From Gabonibacter massiliensis (GTDB lineage: Bacteria > Bacteroidota > Bacteroidia > Bacteroidales > Marinifilaceae), in NCBI GenBank assembly GCA_001487125.1, contig LN913012.1:415366-479365 (forward strand): a stretch of 64,000 nt of DNA, in the 5' to 3' direction. The notes beneath the pieces are model-generated. The model was given only the letters and a program-made list of their open reading frames with translations, ran no database searches and had not been told where the DNA came from. Below, one piece after another: positions 17,965 through 28,400 of the stretch; the first letter of the stretch is position 1, and each line of letters begins with the position of its first letter. The position numbers and the translations under genes were made by a program.

Positions 17965-17988
17965 TTTTAATTTAAATGGAAAAGAGAT

Positions 17989-18417
17989 ATGAAGATGAAG
18001 TTAATCATAGGGAGTGCCTTGTTGCTCCTGGCATGCAGTTGTCACCAGAAAACAATCGGCTACCTTCTAACGGAAGATGCCGGATATCTTCCGGATACCA
18101 TGGTGATCCGCAAAACATTGGACCCGAAATTGGATTCTATTCGTATTGAAAGTCGGGCTCCTTGGGTTAGTTTGGCTATGCAGGGGTACGAGGGTACCGA
18201 GTTGATCGTTTTTTCGATCGAGAACATCACTTCGACAACTGGAGAGGAAGCTATCCGTTATTTTAAAGAAAATTTGTCGATCCGGGGAGCCGGTACGATG
18301 CTATTTCCTATCGATAATGATGCTGTTCCGGGGCGTTACGTGATTTCCATACGGTTGACCAATCCCGGTTATACTCAGGTGGTAAATAATGCTTTTACCT
18401 TTGTCGTCGAGCCTTAA
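17989..18417 (+). CDS. Small lipoprotein of the Sus locus, unknown family
   Basis: A 142-residue protein with a lipoprotein signal (LLLLACSC). The mature part is rich in beta-prone segments (YVISIRLTNPGYTQVVNNAFTFVVEP), suggesting one immunoglobulin-like domain similar in layout to lipoproteins often found after SusD. I cannot name a family. It lies 24 bases after the FAS1-like gene and before a hairpin, so it is probably the last gene of the main transcript. Confidence 0.65.
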   Translation: MKMKLIIGSALLLLACSCHQKTIGYLLTEDAGYLPDTMVIRKTLDPKLDSIRIESRAPWVSLAMQGYEGTELIVFSIENITSTTGEEAIRYFKENLSIRGAGTMLFPIDNDAVPGRYVISIRLTNPGYTQVVNNAFTFVVEP

Positions 18418-18435
18418 TGTTTTGAATACTAATCG

Positions 18436-18472
18436 TATGATGCTGTCTGTAAAATCGACGGACAGCATCATA
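18436..18472 (+). terminator. Hairpin after the small lipoprotein gene
   Basis: TATGATGCTGTC (18436-18447) pairs perfectly with GACAGCATCATA (18461-18472) around a 13-nt loop. There is no strong T-run, so it may be a weak terminator or a processing site between the lipoprotein and thioredoxin genes. Confidence 0.5.
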
Positions 18473-18491
18473 TACGCTAAAAAACAAAAGA

Positions 18492-19763
18492 ATGAAATGG
18501 ATAAGATGTTATTTGACAGCGGTAGTTGTTTTTCTGGCCGTATCAACCTTCGGGCAAGGTATTGAATTTATAGATGGAGGATTGGATGCTGCTTTAATAA
18601 AGGCCCAAAAAGAAAATAAGGCCATTTTTGTCGATTTTATGGCAACCTGGTGTGGCCCGTGTAAGCAGTTGTCTGTCGAGGTGTTCCCGGATAAGAAATT
18701 GGGTGATTATTTCAATACCCGTTTCGTTTCCTGTAAAGTAGATGTAGATAAAGAGGAAGAGTTGGCTAAAAAATACAAGATCACGGGGATGCCGACTATG
18801 GTTTTTCTGGATAAAGAAGGTAACGAGTTAAAACGGGTGATGGGATTGATACCGGCAACTCGTTTGTTGCATGATGCAAAGGTGACCCTGGGAGAAGCTC
18901 CTGTTTTTGAAGCCTTGTGGGAACAGTATAAAAAGAACAAAAGCGATCTGACCGTTCAACAATCCATTTTGTTGGAAGCTCCGGATTTTGTAAGGGGGAA
19001 GCAAGGAAAAGAGGCCGAATTATGGAAAAGTCGGGTGGAAAAGTTGTTTTATTCCTATGTAAAAGTTAAAGATCCTGTTGATTTGATTAATACCGAAGAT
19101 TTCAGGATTATGACCGCCTACAATCAAAAGATCGAAAAAAATAATACCGTTTTCAAGCTTATCGTAAAACATATGGAGGAGTTTAAGGCTGTAATCCCCT
19201 TGGAGATATTGGCTAACTATATCGTGACTTACGAAAGTTCTTTAATCAATGAACTGGCCATGAAAGGAGATTTGGGGTATAAAGAGGAGATTGATCGGGT
19301 AAACGGAGATCTGAAATCGGTTTTTGATCTGGTAAAAACTCGTAAGATTCCGGTATATGACGTATTGACGAGCGAGGCCGATGCCCTCTACCAGATTTAT
19401 GCTAAAAAAGACCCGGATGCTTACGTGAAAATTAAAGATGCTTTTTTGGAACGTATGGGGGAGGATGCCGGTCCGAACGAATACTACGGAACGGTGATGA
19501 ATCTGATGGGGCCTACGCGAGGGAGAATTACCAAAAATGCAGCCGGACAATGTATCCAATGGTTACAAAAATTGTTAGGTTATAAACTTGCGCCGGATAA
19601 CCAGGGACAGGTGATTACCACTATGGGGGATTGTTACCTTATACTGAAAGATAAAGAAAAGGCGAAAGAGTGTTACAAGCAAGCCTATCTTTTAGCCATT
19701 CAATTGAAGAGCCCTCAGATGCAAGCGTTTATAAAGAATAAATTGGCAGCGATTGACGATTAA
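18492..19763 (+). CDS. Exported thioredoxin-fold protein with long C-terminal region
   Basis: A 423-residue protein with a signal peptide (about 1-20) and a thioredoxin domain (about 30-140) bearing the active site WCGPC in FMATWCGPCKQLSVEVF and the cis-proline loop GMPTMVFLD. The remaining 280 residues are helical and end in a TPR-like segment (NQGQVITTMGDCYLILKDKEKAKECYKQAYLLA). It probably reduces or isomerises disulfides in the periplasm. It follows the Sus lipoproteins after a hairpin and may be expressed with them. Exported thioredoxins are common next to Sus operons of this type; the reason is not established. Confidence 0.85.
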   Translation: MKWIRCYLTAVVVFLAVSTFGQGIEFIDGGLDAALIKAQKENKAIFVDFMATWCGPCKQLSVEVFPDKKLGDYFNTRFVSCKVDVDKEEELAKKYKITGMPTMVFLDKEGNELKRVMGLIPATRLLHDAKVTLGEAPVFEALWEQYKKNKSDLTVQQSILLEAPDFVRGKQGKEAELWKSRVEKLFYSYVKVKDPVDLINTEDFRIMTAYNQKIEKNNTVFKLIVKHMEEFKAVIPLEILANYIVTYESSLINELAMKGDLGYKEEIDRVNGDLKSVFDLVKTRKIPVYDVLTSEADALYQIYAKKDPDAYVKIKDAFLERMGEDAGPNEYYGTVMNLMGPTRGRITKNAAGQCIQWLQKLLGYKLAPDNQGQVITTMGDCYLILKDKEKAKECYKQAYLLAIQLKSPQMQAFIKNKLAAIDD

Positions 19764-19875
19764 AGAATGAAGAGATGTTGTGATTAAAGGATTTAGTGAT
19801 AAGAGATTAGATTATATATCTGATTGATTTTTAATTATTTGTAAATAAAAGAGTTATGGTGTGTTTTTGTTGGTT

Positions 19876-19942
19876 AGTGTCTTCTCTTTACGAGAAGGCA
19901 CTTTCTTATTAGCACTTGGGGACGGGGTAAAAGTGCTATTTT
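19876..19942 (+). terminator. Tandem terminator hairpins after the thioredoxin gene
   Basis: The first stem is 19876-19886 with 19892-19902, 11 bp with one G-U pair. The second stem is 19910-19917 with 19931-19938, 8 bp perfect, followed by TTTT. Together they should end the thioredoxin transcript. Confidence 0.7.
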
Positions 19943-20034
19943 GATGTTTCGATTATACAATAATGATTGTAAGTTCTGAATCATAAATTATACGATGATT
20001 GAACTTGACGTGAGTGAGATTCGTAAAAATAAAA

Positions 20035-20042
20035 TATCTTTG
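20035..20042 (+). promoter_or_regulatory. -7 promoter element for the phosphodiesterase gene
   Basis: TATCTTTG matches TAnnTTTG and lies 22 bases before the ATG at 20065. It falls inside the longer open frame that begins at a GTG at 20014, which argues that translation starts at 20065. Confidence 0.6.
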
Positions 20043-20064
20043 TTCGGAACAAATTCGGATAAAG

Positions 20065-21291
20065 ATGAATTTATTTCTAATGTTATCGGTTATGCTTGTT
20101 TTATTTACTCCCGTTGTTTCCTGTTCTTCCGCATCGAAAGGTTTTACTTCCTTATCAGAAGAACAGAAAGAGGTATTGGCATATCTGCCCCGTGATATTG
20201 TTATTTCACATCGTGGTACGACCTATTGGGCCCCGGAAGAGACGGAGGCAGCCATGCGTTGGGCCCGGAATACGGGAGGTGACTATTTGGAGTGTGATAT
20301 ACAACGGACAAAAGACGGGTATTTGTTAGCCTTGCACGATGAAGATTTGCAACGGACAACGGATGTAGCCGAAAAATTCCCGGAGCGGAAAGATGCTCCG
20401 GTGTCTGAATTTACCTTAGAGGAGTTATTGACGCTGGATGCGGGGAGCTGGTTTAATAAGGCCTGTCCGGAACGGGCAAGAAAAGGTTTTTCCGGATTGG
20501 ATATCTTAACCTTGGAAGATGTAATCCGTATTGCGGAGGGGAATCGAATTTTGCGGGATTCGACCGGGAAGCGTCTTTACCGGAAAGAAAATGGAAAAAT
20601 TATCATGCAGTACGAGAAAGATCCGGCAGATAACGGGAATCGTCCCGGAATCTATCCGGAGACCAAAGAACCTCGCTTGTTTCCCGGAATAGAACGGGAT
20701 TTGCGAAATGAATTGGAGCGGTTGGGATGGTATGCCGTCGATAGGGATTCATTAAAATCCGTTCCGACAACGGAAGGGAAGGTCGGGATCGCCAATACCC
20801 CGGCACGGGTGATTTTACAGACTTTTTCTCGGGAATCCTTGAGAAAACTGCGGGAGGCTTTTCCCCGCTTGATTCCGACCTGCCAACTGTTATGGTTAGG
20901 TGAAAATGATATGAAAAATGATGCCCCCGAAACGTATGCGAAGTGGGTCGATTACGCGATCGAGCAGGGAGCCGTGATCATGGGGCCCAGCATCGGGGGA
21001 GAGCCGAACAGGTATGATGATTTGTTGAAGCCGTGGATGGCGGCTCTTGTTTTTAACTCGGGGATGCAAATACATGCTTACTCTTTTGACACGGAAGAAC
21101 AGATGAAGAAGTATTTGGGGAGCACTTATGTTTTGGAAGGAGTAGGCAAAAGAAATTTAGTGGATGGACTTTTCACCAATTTAACAGATGAAACGATTCT
21201 TTTTTATAGAGAACATATAAATTTTGAGAACCGACAGAAAAATAAGCCGTTAGAGTCTTCCGAAGAAATCCTTGAGCGTTTAGGATACTGA
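20065..21291 (+). CDS. Glycerophosphodiester phosphodiesterase, secreted/lipoprotein
   Basis: A 408-residue protein counted from the ATG at 20065, which gives a proper signal peptide (MNLFLMLSVMLVLFTPVVSC, probable lipid cysteine). The GDPD TIM-barrel motifs are present: ISHRGTTYWAPEET, then GGDYLECDIQRTKDGYLLALHDEDLQRTT with the metal/catalytic residues E, D and H, and a C-terminal GVDGLFTN-like segment (NLVDGLFTNLTDE). It hydrolyses glycerophosphodiesters to glycerol-3-phosphate and an alcohol, in the periplasm or at the surface. A middle insertion (about 150-230) is longer than in short bacterial enzymes. A decayed copy of its 3' part lies downstream at about 25073-25270. Confidence 0.9.
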   Translation: MNLFLMLSVMLVLFTPVVSCSSASKGFTSLSEEQKEVLAYLPRDIVISHRGTTYWAPEETEAAMRWARNTGGDYLECDIQRTKDGYLLALHDEDLQRTTDVAEKFPERKDAPVSEFTLEELLTLDAGSWFNKACPERARKGFSGLDILTLEDVIRIAEGNRILRDSTGKRLYRKENGKIIMQYEKDPADNGNRPGIYPETKEPRLFPGIERDLRNELERLGWYAVDRDSLKSVPTTEGKVGIANTPARVILQTFSRESLRKLREAFPRLIPTCQLLWLGENDMKNDAPETYAKWVDYAIEQGAVIMGPSIGGEPNRYDDLLKPWMAALVFNSGMQIHAYSFDTEEQMKKYLGSTYVLEGVGKRNLVDGLFTNLTDETILFYREHINFENRQKNKPLESSEEILERLGY

Positions 21292-21482
21292 CCTTACTCA
21301 ATCCCTCGGGAGATAGTGGGTTATTATATACGCTAACATTCAAGGTTTACGTGATGGAGAATGTCCGTGATTGAATTGTAATAATTGAAAATGGATTAAT
21401 AAATATTAGTCATTTTAAAATGAGATCACGTGTGGATAATAATATTAACTTTATTCTGGTGTGATATTTGTGATTTAAACGT

Positions 21483-21490
21483 TATTTTTG
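21483..21490 (+). promoter_or_regulatory. -7 element before the first permease/M1-like giant
   Basis: TATTTTTG matches TAnnTTTG, 22 bases before the ATG. A near-identical arrangement (TATTTTTG at 25387-25394) precedes the second copy, showing that the duplicated segment included the promoter. Confidence 0.5.
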
Positions 21491-21511
21491 ACAAATTCAC
21501 AAATATAGTGC

Positions 21512-24500
21512 ATGAATATGAACTTTTTTAACATCAAAAGAGTCGCTCATTATGAAGCAAAAATAGTAAGGCGTAATTGGTTGTTCAGGACATTTGCCTT
21601 GTTTTCTTTAGTCGGGATTCTAATTCTTCAGATACTGGTACAAAGTAATATAATGCAATGGACTTCATGGAATACGATCGCATTATCTTCCTATGTTCCT
21701 TATTTCAATGTTTATTTATTCGGTATCGTTCAGGCTGTACTTGTTGTTTTTTTTACTGTTATTCAGTGGGATAAGGATCGGAATAGGGTAGAGACCACGT
21801 GTGTCCGTTCATTGAGTAATGCGGAATATGTGATCGGTAAAGCTTGTGGGATGATTCAGGTCTTTATGGCTTTATCTTTGTTATCCCTTTTATCGGGAGC
21901 TATTATAAACATTTTTTTTACAAATGCTCCTTTTAACGGATGGATGTATTTGTTTTACTGGATCGTGTTTTTGTTCCCTTCCTTGGTGTTTATTATTGGT
22001 CTTACTTTTTTATGTACAGGTCTGGTTTCAGATAAACCGTTACTTGTTTTAGAGTTATTGTTATATATCTTTGTTACTTTATATTATTCGGACGACTACT
22101 ACCAAGGGCTTTTCAATTTTTTAGGAGGAGGGGAGCCTGTCACGTTATCGGATATTTCGGGTTATTCGGATTTAGGTGGTGTTATGTTACAACGTCTGAG
22201 TTGGTTGTTTTTGGGTATGGGGTTTATCGGTTATTCCGGCGTTTGTTTTAAGTGCATTCCGATTCGAACGGGCCGTGTTGCTGGCCTCGGTGTGTCGACA
22301 TTTATGGTTGTGCTGGGGCTTATTTGCGGTTTTTCGTTATGCATGCGGCAATATCGAAATGTCACTCTCCGGGATGACTACAGGGCGACTTACGAGAAAT
22401 ACCGTTCGAATCGTAAATTGACACAGTGTAATCAAGTTCTTACTTATCGACAGGAGAAGGACCAGTTGACGGTAAAGACACGACTACGTTTAAAAAATGA
22501 ATACAAAGAAACGGTGAATCCGGTGCTTCTATACTTGAATCCCGGTTTGCGGGTTAACCGGATATGCATAAATGGTGAGAGAGTTGATTTCTACAGGGAT
22601 AATCAAGTGATCGTGCTTAATGAGGCGGTGGAAGGAAAAGGTTTATTGGATTTGGAAGTAGAATATTCCGGAAGAATAGATGAATCTATTTGTTATCTTC
22701 AGCTATGTGACAATCACGTGGCGAATACATGGAATGTCGGCTCTGAGCTTTTCCGTTCTGGTAAGAGATATGCGATATTAGAAAAAGAGTATACTTTACT
22801 CACTCCGGAGTGTATTTGGTATCCGGTTTCAGTTCCCCCGGTAAATCCGTCCGATGTTTATGCAGTAGAAAAAAACTTCACGAAATACGGTTTGAAGGTA
22901 GTCGGGGAGACCGATCGCACGGTTTTGTCGCAAGGAGAACGGATCGAGTCGAACGACACATTAATTTTTAGGAATGAGCATCGGTTGTCCGGAATATCTT
23001 TGTGTATCGGCGATTACAAGTGTTATCAAATGCAGGTGGACTCTGTTTTCTATGAATTATTTGTCGTGGAGGGACATGATGATTTTATGGAACATTTTAA
23101 TCGGATAAAGGATTCTATGACCGGTATTATACGTGAGTTTAGAGATAAAATTGAAAAGAAAAATAATAGAAAGTATCCTTATGAACGTTTCATGGTTGTG
23201 GAGACTCCAGTTGCTTTTGCTGCTTATTTCCAAAGCGAGAGGGGAGGTGGTGGGAAGGTACAACCCGAGATGGTCTTTTTACCAGAAAGGGGGGTCGGTT
23301 TCAAAAACATGGATTTGGCGAGAAATAAGCAGACATACCGGAAAATAACGAATGAGGAAAAGATGGAAAATGTAGAGAGGAGTATATTAACACAATTATT
23401 AAATCATATATTTATATCAGAATACGGTAGTTTTATGGAGAAAAACCCGTTGATGAGACTTTTCGTACCCTATTCTTACAGTAGTTATACGTTAAGTGGC
23501 AGTCCGTTTACTCTTACTCCGTTGTTTTATAATCATGTGAATCAATTGTATTCACGGGAATACCCGATCTTAGATGCCGTATTAAATAATTTGTTGAACG
23601 GGGCGGATACGGTGCAATTTAGTTGGATGGATAATTTCGAAGTCGGTAGTCGTTCACATCAATTGGCCGTGAATTATCTTAAAAGTCATAGTTTAAAGGA
23701 AGCTTTAAGAGATCCGGGAGTCACATCCGATGTTTTATATCAACTTATAAAATTAAAATCTGTTGCTTTGAGAGAAAGTTATTTGGGGCTGACAGTCTCT
23801 TATTTTGATTTTAATGCGTTTATAAGACAATATTGGGAGGATCATAAATTTCAAAAAATTGATTTTACCTCGTTTGACAAGGAATTTACGGAACGATTCG
23901 GGATAAGCTGGTGTAGAGTACTACCGGAATGGTACACGGTAAAGCAGATACCCTCTTTCGTGATCCAAGATGCATGCGTGGAAGAGATTGCAGAAAAGGG
24001 AGATGGGAGTTCGGTGGATCGGCGTTACCGAATCCACGTGAATGTCTATAACGAAAGTGAAGTGGAGGGGGTGGTTGTATTGACTTACGCTAAATTGCCG
24101 GAAATAGGGAGTAACAGTAAAATAATGTCGTTGTATACGAAAAACGTTTTAATAGAAGCTAAAAAGGCGAAAGAAATAGTTATCGTAACGGAAGGCAAGC
24201 CTACATCGGTTTTTTTGAACACGATTCTTTCTGGGAATATACCGGCGTTAATCCCTATCGAATATTCAGGGAAGGTGACATATGAAGCGAACCCAGGGGT
24301 ACGAGATATTGATGTCTCCCGTTTTTTCCCACAGGAGGGAGAATGGATTGTCGATAACGAATCGGGAGGGTTCAGCATATGGCAGGCAGCGACGGGAGAT
24401 CGTACGCCTGGATGGTTGAAACCTGTTTCTTTTGCGGATACTTATGACACGTATAATGTTATGATGGCGTCGGGGGTGTGGTCGCTAGTGACACATTATG

Positions 24501-24916
24501 GTTTCTACGGGAGACGGGTAAGGAGCGGTTGGATAAAAAATTGCGGGGGTGGGGCATCTAAAGCAAAATGGTCGGTGAAAATAGAGAAATCCGGATATTA
24601 TGAGGTTTTAGTCCATATACCAAAATACGTTAATTTGCAACGAGTGAAGAGATTGCCGGGAGGTTTTTTTGTTCCCTCGTCAATTTCGGATAGAGAGTTG
24701 AAACAAAATTACATTGTACGGCATGATGGACAGGAAACGGAAGTTTCGGCGGCGATCGTATCGTTGGAGGACTGGGTTTCTTTGGGACGTTTTTATTTCT
24801 CATCGGGAGAAGCCTCTGTCGTGCTGACGGATCAAGGTAGTGTCGATGACCAGATTATATACGCGGATGCCGTGAAGTGGGTTTTTAACGGAGAAAATGA
24901 GGTTCCCGAGAGGTAA
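21512..24916 (+). CDS. ABC-2-type permease fused to M1-peptidase-like and golvesin-like domains, copy 1
   Basis: An 1134-residue protein. The first 280 residues hold about seven membrane helices in an ABC-2 permease layout. A large extracytoplasmic region follows whose beginning matches the N-terminal part of M1 aminopeptidases (LYLNPGLRVNRICINGE, LLTPECIWYPVSVPP, PEMVFLPERGVGF). The place where M1 enzymes have HExxH reads NHIFISEYGSFME, so it should be inactive as a zinc peptidase. The last 140 residues (SGYYEVLVHIP, YIVRHDGQET, DWVSLGRFYFSSGEASVVLTD, IYADAVKWVF) resemble a golvesin C-terminal-like domain. Permease/M1 fusions with an adjacent ATPase are known in Bacteroidota, but no ATPase is adjacent here. 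It is paralogous to the next two genes. Substrate unknown. Confidence 0.82.
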   Translation: MNMNFFNIKRVAHYEAKIVRRNWLFRTFALFSLVGILILQILVQSNIMQWTSWNTIALSSYVPYFNVYLFGIVQAVLVVFFTVIQWDKDRNRVETTCVRSLSNAEYVIGKACGMIQVFMALSLLSLLSGAIINIFFTNAPFNGWMYLFYWIVFLFPSLVFIIGLTFLCTGLVSDKPLLVLELLLYIFVTLYYSDDYYQGLFNFLGGGEPVTLSDISGYSDLGGVMLQRLSWLFLGMGFIGYSGVCFKCIPIRTGRVAGLGVSTFMVVLGLICGFSLCMRQYRNVTLRDDYRATYEKYRSNRKLTQCNQVLTYRQEKDQLTVKTRLRLKNEYKETVNPVLLYLNPGLRVNRICINGERVDFYRDNQVIVLNEAVEGKGLLDLEVEYSGRIDESICYLQLCDNHVANTWNVGSELFRSGKRYAILEKEYTLLTPECIWYPVSVPPVNPSDVYAVEKNFTKYGLKVVGETDRTVLSQGERIESNDTLIFRNEHRLSGISLCIGDYKCYQMQVDSVFYELFVVEGHDDFMEHFNRIKDSMTGIIREFRDKIEKKNNRKYPYERFMVVETPVAFAAYFQSERGGGGKVQPEMVFLPERGVGFKNMDLARNKQTYRKITNEEKMENVERSILTQLLNHIFISEYGSFMEKNPLMRLFVPYSYSSYTLSGSPFTLTPLFYNHVNQLYSREYPILDAVLNNLLNGADTVQFSWMDNFEVGSRSHQLAVNYLKSHSLKEALRDPGVTSDVLYQLIKLKSVALRESYLGLTVSYFDFNAFIRQYWEDHKFQKIDFTSFDKEFTERFGISWCRVLPEWYTVKQIPSFVIQDACVEEIAEKGDGSSVDRRYRIHVNVYNESEVEGVVVLTYAKLPEIGSNSKIMSLYTKNVLIEAKKAKEIVIVTEGKPTSVFLNTILSGNIPALIPIEYSGKVTYEANPGVRDIDVSRFFPQEGEWIVDNESGGFSIWQAATGDRTPGWLKPVSFADTYDTYNVMMASGVWSLVTHYGFYGRRVRSGWIKNCGGGASKAKWSVKIEKSGYYEVLVHIPKYVNLQRVKRLPGGFFVPSSISDRELKQNYIVRHDGQETEVSAAIVSLEDWVSLGRFYFSSGEASVVLTDQGSVDDQIIYADAVKWVFNGENEVPER

Positions 24917-25421
24917 AATATTTTAACGCAATTTTGAATGTTATTTGGATTGAAACCAGTATTATCTATATTGGTAGGATGTTGACATTGTAATTGCGTA
25001 AAATATGGAGAGGATCGAATATATGAAAAGGTTGGGGTATGATTATGTACTCGATTTCGGATACATTTTATGAGTATGATAATTTGTTAAATCGCAAATA
25101 CAAGTCTTATTTTTGGCTCAGGGATATAGAGGCATGGTGAACCTTGCGTTACGAAAGTGCAGATAAGAAAATAACTGGAAGATGACGATATTTTAAAAAG
25201 AGTTGGTGAACGAAATGTGGTAGATGTTATTTCTGTAAATTTAACAAATGAAATAATTCTTTTTTTATTATAACTATATTTTTTTTGATAATAAATTGAA
25301 TAACATAATATTATGATATTTTGTGGTATTCGTCGGTAATTTTCGATATTAACTTTTCTTTATCAATGTATTAATAATTAAAACCTTATTTTTGGTGAAA
25401 TCCTAAAAATAATGCACGATT
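24917..25421. other. Gap between permease copies 1 and 2 with a decayed phosphodiesterase fragment
   Basis: The 505-bp gap without an intact gene. It contains a degenerate copy of the 3' part of the upstream phosphodiesterase gene (about 25073-25270) and a promoter-like TATTTTTG at 25387. The first 150 bp shows nothing recognisable. Confidence 0.6.
25073..25270 (+). pseudogene. Decayed 3' fragment of a glycerophosphodiester phosphodiesterase gene
   Basis: This stretch aligns collinearly, over about 200 bases, with 21010-21209 of the phosphodiesterase gene. At the left, AGTATGATAATTTGTTAAA corresponds to GGTATGATGATTTGTTGAAG (RYDDLLK). At the right, the translation RVGERNVVDVISVNLTNEIILF corresponds to GVGKRNLVDGLFTNLTDETILF. 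In between there are in-frame stops. It directly precedes permease copy 2, just as the intact gene precedes copy 1, so the ancestral duplication unit probably held both genes. Confidence 0.65.
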
Positions 25422-28400
25422 ATGAACCTTCTAAACATTAACACGGTTGCCCGTTACGAGGCAAAAATATTGAAACGTTCCTGGTTGTTCAGAATATTGG
25501 CTGTACTTTCTCTTGTAGGTGTCATTGCTTTTCAAATCATGGTGCAAGGAGAGATAAATTTTTGGACTTCGTGGAATCTGATAGCTATGTCTTCTTATAT
25601 TCCATACATGAACCTATATCTGTTTGGTATGGCAATGGCCGTGACGGTGGTATTTTTAGGTGGAGAGCTTTTGAACAGGGACCGTAAATTGGACACTATG
25701 GAAATTATATACGCCCGGTCTATGAGTAATGCCGATTATGTCGTCGGCAAGAGTTGGGGAATTGTTCGTTTATTTATGGGCTTAGCCTTGATATCCATGT
25801 TGTTGGGAGGAGTTGTCAACCTTTTTCTCAGTGATGCCCCTTTTAACGGATTTATTTATCTTTTTTACTGGATTGTTTTTTTATTTCCTTCGTTAGTGTT
25901 TATCATGGGATTGACCTTTTTTGTTTCGAGTGTTGTTCGTAATAAGGCATTGACGATATTGTTTTTATTGGGGTACGTGTTTTTGACGATCTTTTACCTG
26001 AATGAAAGAGAGCGAGGGCTTTATGACTTTTTAGGTTCGACGATACCCAATACTTTTTCGGATCTGACAGGCTATCCGAATCTTGGATCGGTTTTGTTGC
26101 AGCGTTTGGTTTGGTTATCACTCGGGATGGGACTAATAGGCTATTCGGTTACTTTATTACGACGAATTCCGAATCGTCCGGGGCGCAGATTGATACAACA
26201 CGGTCTTTCGACTTTGTTCGTATTCGTGAGTGTCGCATGCGGTTTTATGTTGTATTTTTCTAATTATCAGGAGAGAGAGAGACGTTCTGCCTATCGGTCG
26301 AGTTACGATCGGTATCAAGCAGGTGATAAATTGACACTTGATAGGGAAACGATAACCTATCGCCAGGAAGGGGACGGAATAGAGGTACGAGCTTTCTTGA
26401 AACTCGTAAATCTACATGACAGGGAGGTTCATTCGGTCGTACTGTATTTAAATCCCGGTTTGGAGGTAAAACGTTTGACAAAGGGAAGTCAGGAGTTATC
26501 TTATTTAAGGGATAATCAGGTAATTGAAATAAAGGAGAGGGTTGCTCCCGGTGATTCTCTTTTACTTGCTTTGGAATACGCGGGACAAATCGACGGTTCG
26601 ATATGTTATTTGGATGTGGATGATAAATATATCTTCGATACCCGTACGACGGGTTCTTCTATATTTCGTTCAGGAAAGAAATACGCTCTCGTGGGAAAAG
26701 ATTACACCTTATTGACTCCGGAATGTCTTTGGTATCCGGTATCTGTTCCTCCGGTAAACCTGAAAAACGGGTACGATATTCAGAAAAATTTTGCGGACTA
26801 TCGCTTGAACGTGGTGGGAATGGGAGATAAGACGGTATTGTCCCAAGGTGTGCGGGAAACTTCGGGTGATACATTGATTTTCCAGGATGAATATCGTTTG
26901 CCCGGAATATCCCTGTGTATAGGTTCTTATAAAAAGTATGCGGTGACGGCGGATTCGGTTTCTTTTGAGCTTTATATAGCTGAGGGACACGATGATTTTA
27001 TGTCCAGTTTTAACGAAATACAAGATTCGATGGCGTCTGTTTTGTCGGATTTGAAATATAAAACGGAAGAGAAAATGAGTCGTAAATATCCCTATCATCG
27101 TTTTATCGTAATAGAAAGTCCCTCTTCTTTCGCTTCGTATTATCGGAATGAACGGGGAGGGAGTGAGCGAATACAACCGGAAATGGCTTTTTTGCCGGAG
27201 CGGGGTGTCGGATTCTGGGGGATGAATTTTAAGAAAACATTGGAAGGGTATGCCTGGATGCAAAAAGTGAATAAGACGATGGGGTCGATGTTAGATGGCG
27301 AACGTCAGGCGTTCAAACAATTTGTCCAAAGTACATTTATGAGCGAATACGGTAGTTCAATGGAAGGGAATCCCCTTAAAAGACGTTTTATGCTAAGAAA
27401 GATGAGTTTTGACTACGAGTTGAATAGAAATCAATATGATATTTCTCCATTGTTCTCCAATTATGTAACTTATATCTATTCTTCAGAATATCCGATTATG
27501 AATATCATATTGAACGGTCAGTTGATACGGGGAAAATCACAGGGGACGGCTTATTCAACATATAGTACTTCCTATAAGAAAGCGATGCATTATCTGAAGA
27601 ATCATAGTATAAAAGATGCTCTGGGGAATCCCGAACTTACTTCCGATGTTTTATATCAGATTGTTAACTTAAAAGCTTTTATTTTACAGCTACAATATTT
27701 TGGGTTGACGATAGATCAGAAAGAATTCAATGATTTTATCAAGCAATATTTTGATGAGCATAAATACAAACAGGTCGAGTTTGTCCGTTTTAACGAAGAT
27801 TTTATTAAACGTTTCGGGATTGACTGGCTGAAAGTATTACCGGAATGGTATATGGTCAATCGGGTTCCTTCATATATAATCAGAGAGTGTTTTATTGAAA
27901 CGGTTGAAGGGGATATGAAAGAACCGGACTATAGCAAGAGGCGTTATCGTATTCGAGCGAGTATATATAATAATAGTGATGTGGATGGAGTAGTTTCGCT
28001 CAATTATTCCTTAATGCCCAAAATGGAGGCCGGAACGGCTATGATGAAGTATACCAGTGAAGATATGAATAACCGGAGCCAAAACGTTTTGATAGAGGCC
28101 GGGAAGGCTAAAGAGATTATTATTCTGTGCAAAGCCCAATTGGCTCAAGTTTCATTGAATATGAATATTTCCGGGAATCTTCCTTCTGTTATTTCTCTTT
28201 CTCCTTATGGTTCTGGTAGAGAAACACGGGAAACCTCCTCGGGCATTAAAGATATAGATCTTTCCCGTTTTTTCCCGAAAGAGGGGGAATTAATCGTCGA
28301 TAACGAGTCGAGCGGCTTTCGTCTTTTAAACGTACCTTCCGGTAATCAATTGCGCAGATGGTTTAAAACGAGCGATACAACGAAATACAAAGATTTTTAT

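Larger units (their letters stand above)
19764..20064. other. Intergenic region with tandem terminators and a promoter
   Basis: The 301-bp gap after the thioredoxin gene. It contains two consecutive hairpins (19876-19902 and 19910-19938) and then a TATCTTTG -7 box (20035-20042) for the phosphodiesterase gene. The first 110 bp shows nothing recognisable. Confidence 0.7.

Noticed and set aside
20014..20064. GTG start giving a longer phosphodiesterase
   Set aside because: It overlaps the TATCTTTG promoter element and would hide the signal peptide that begins at 20065.
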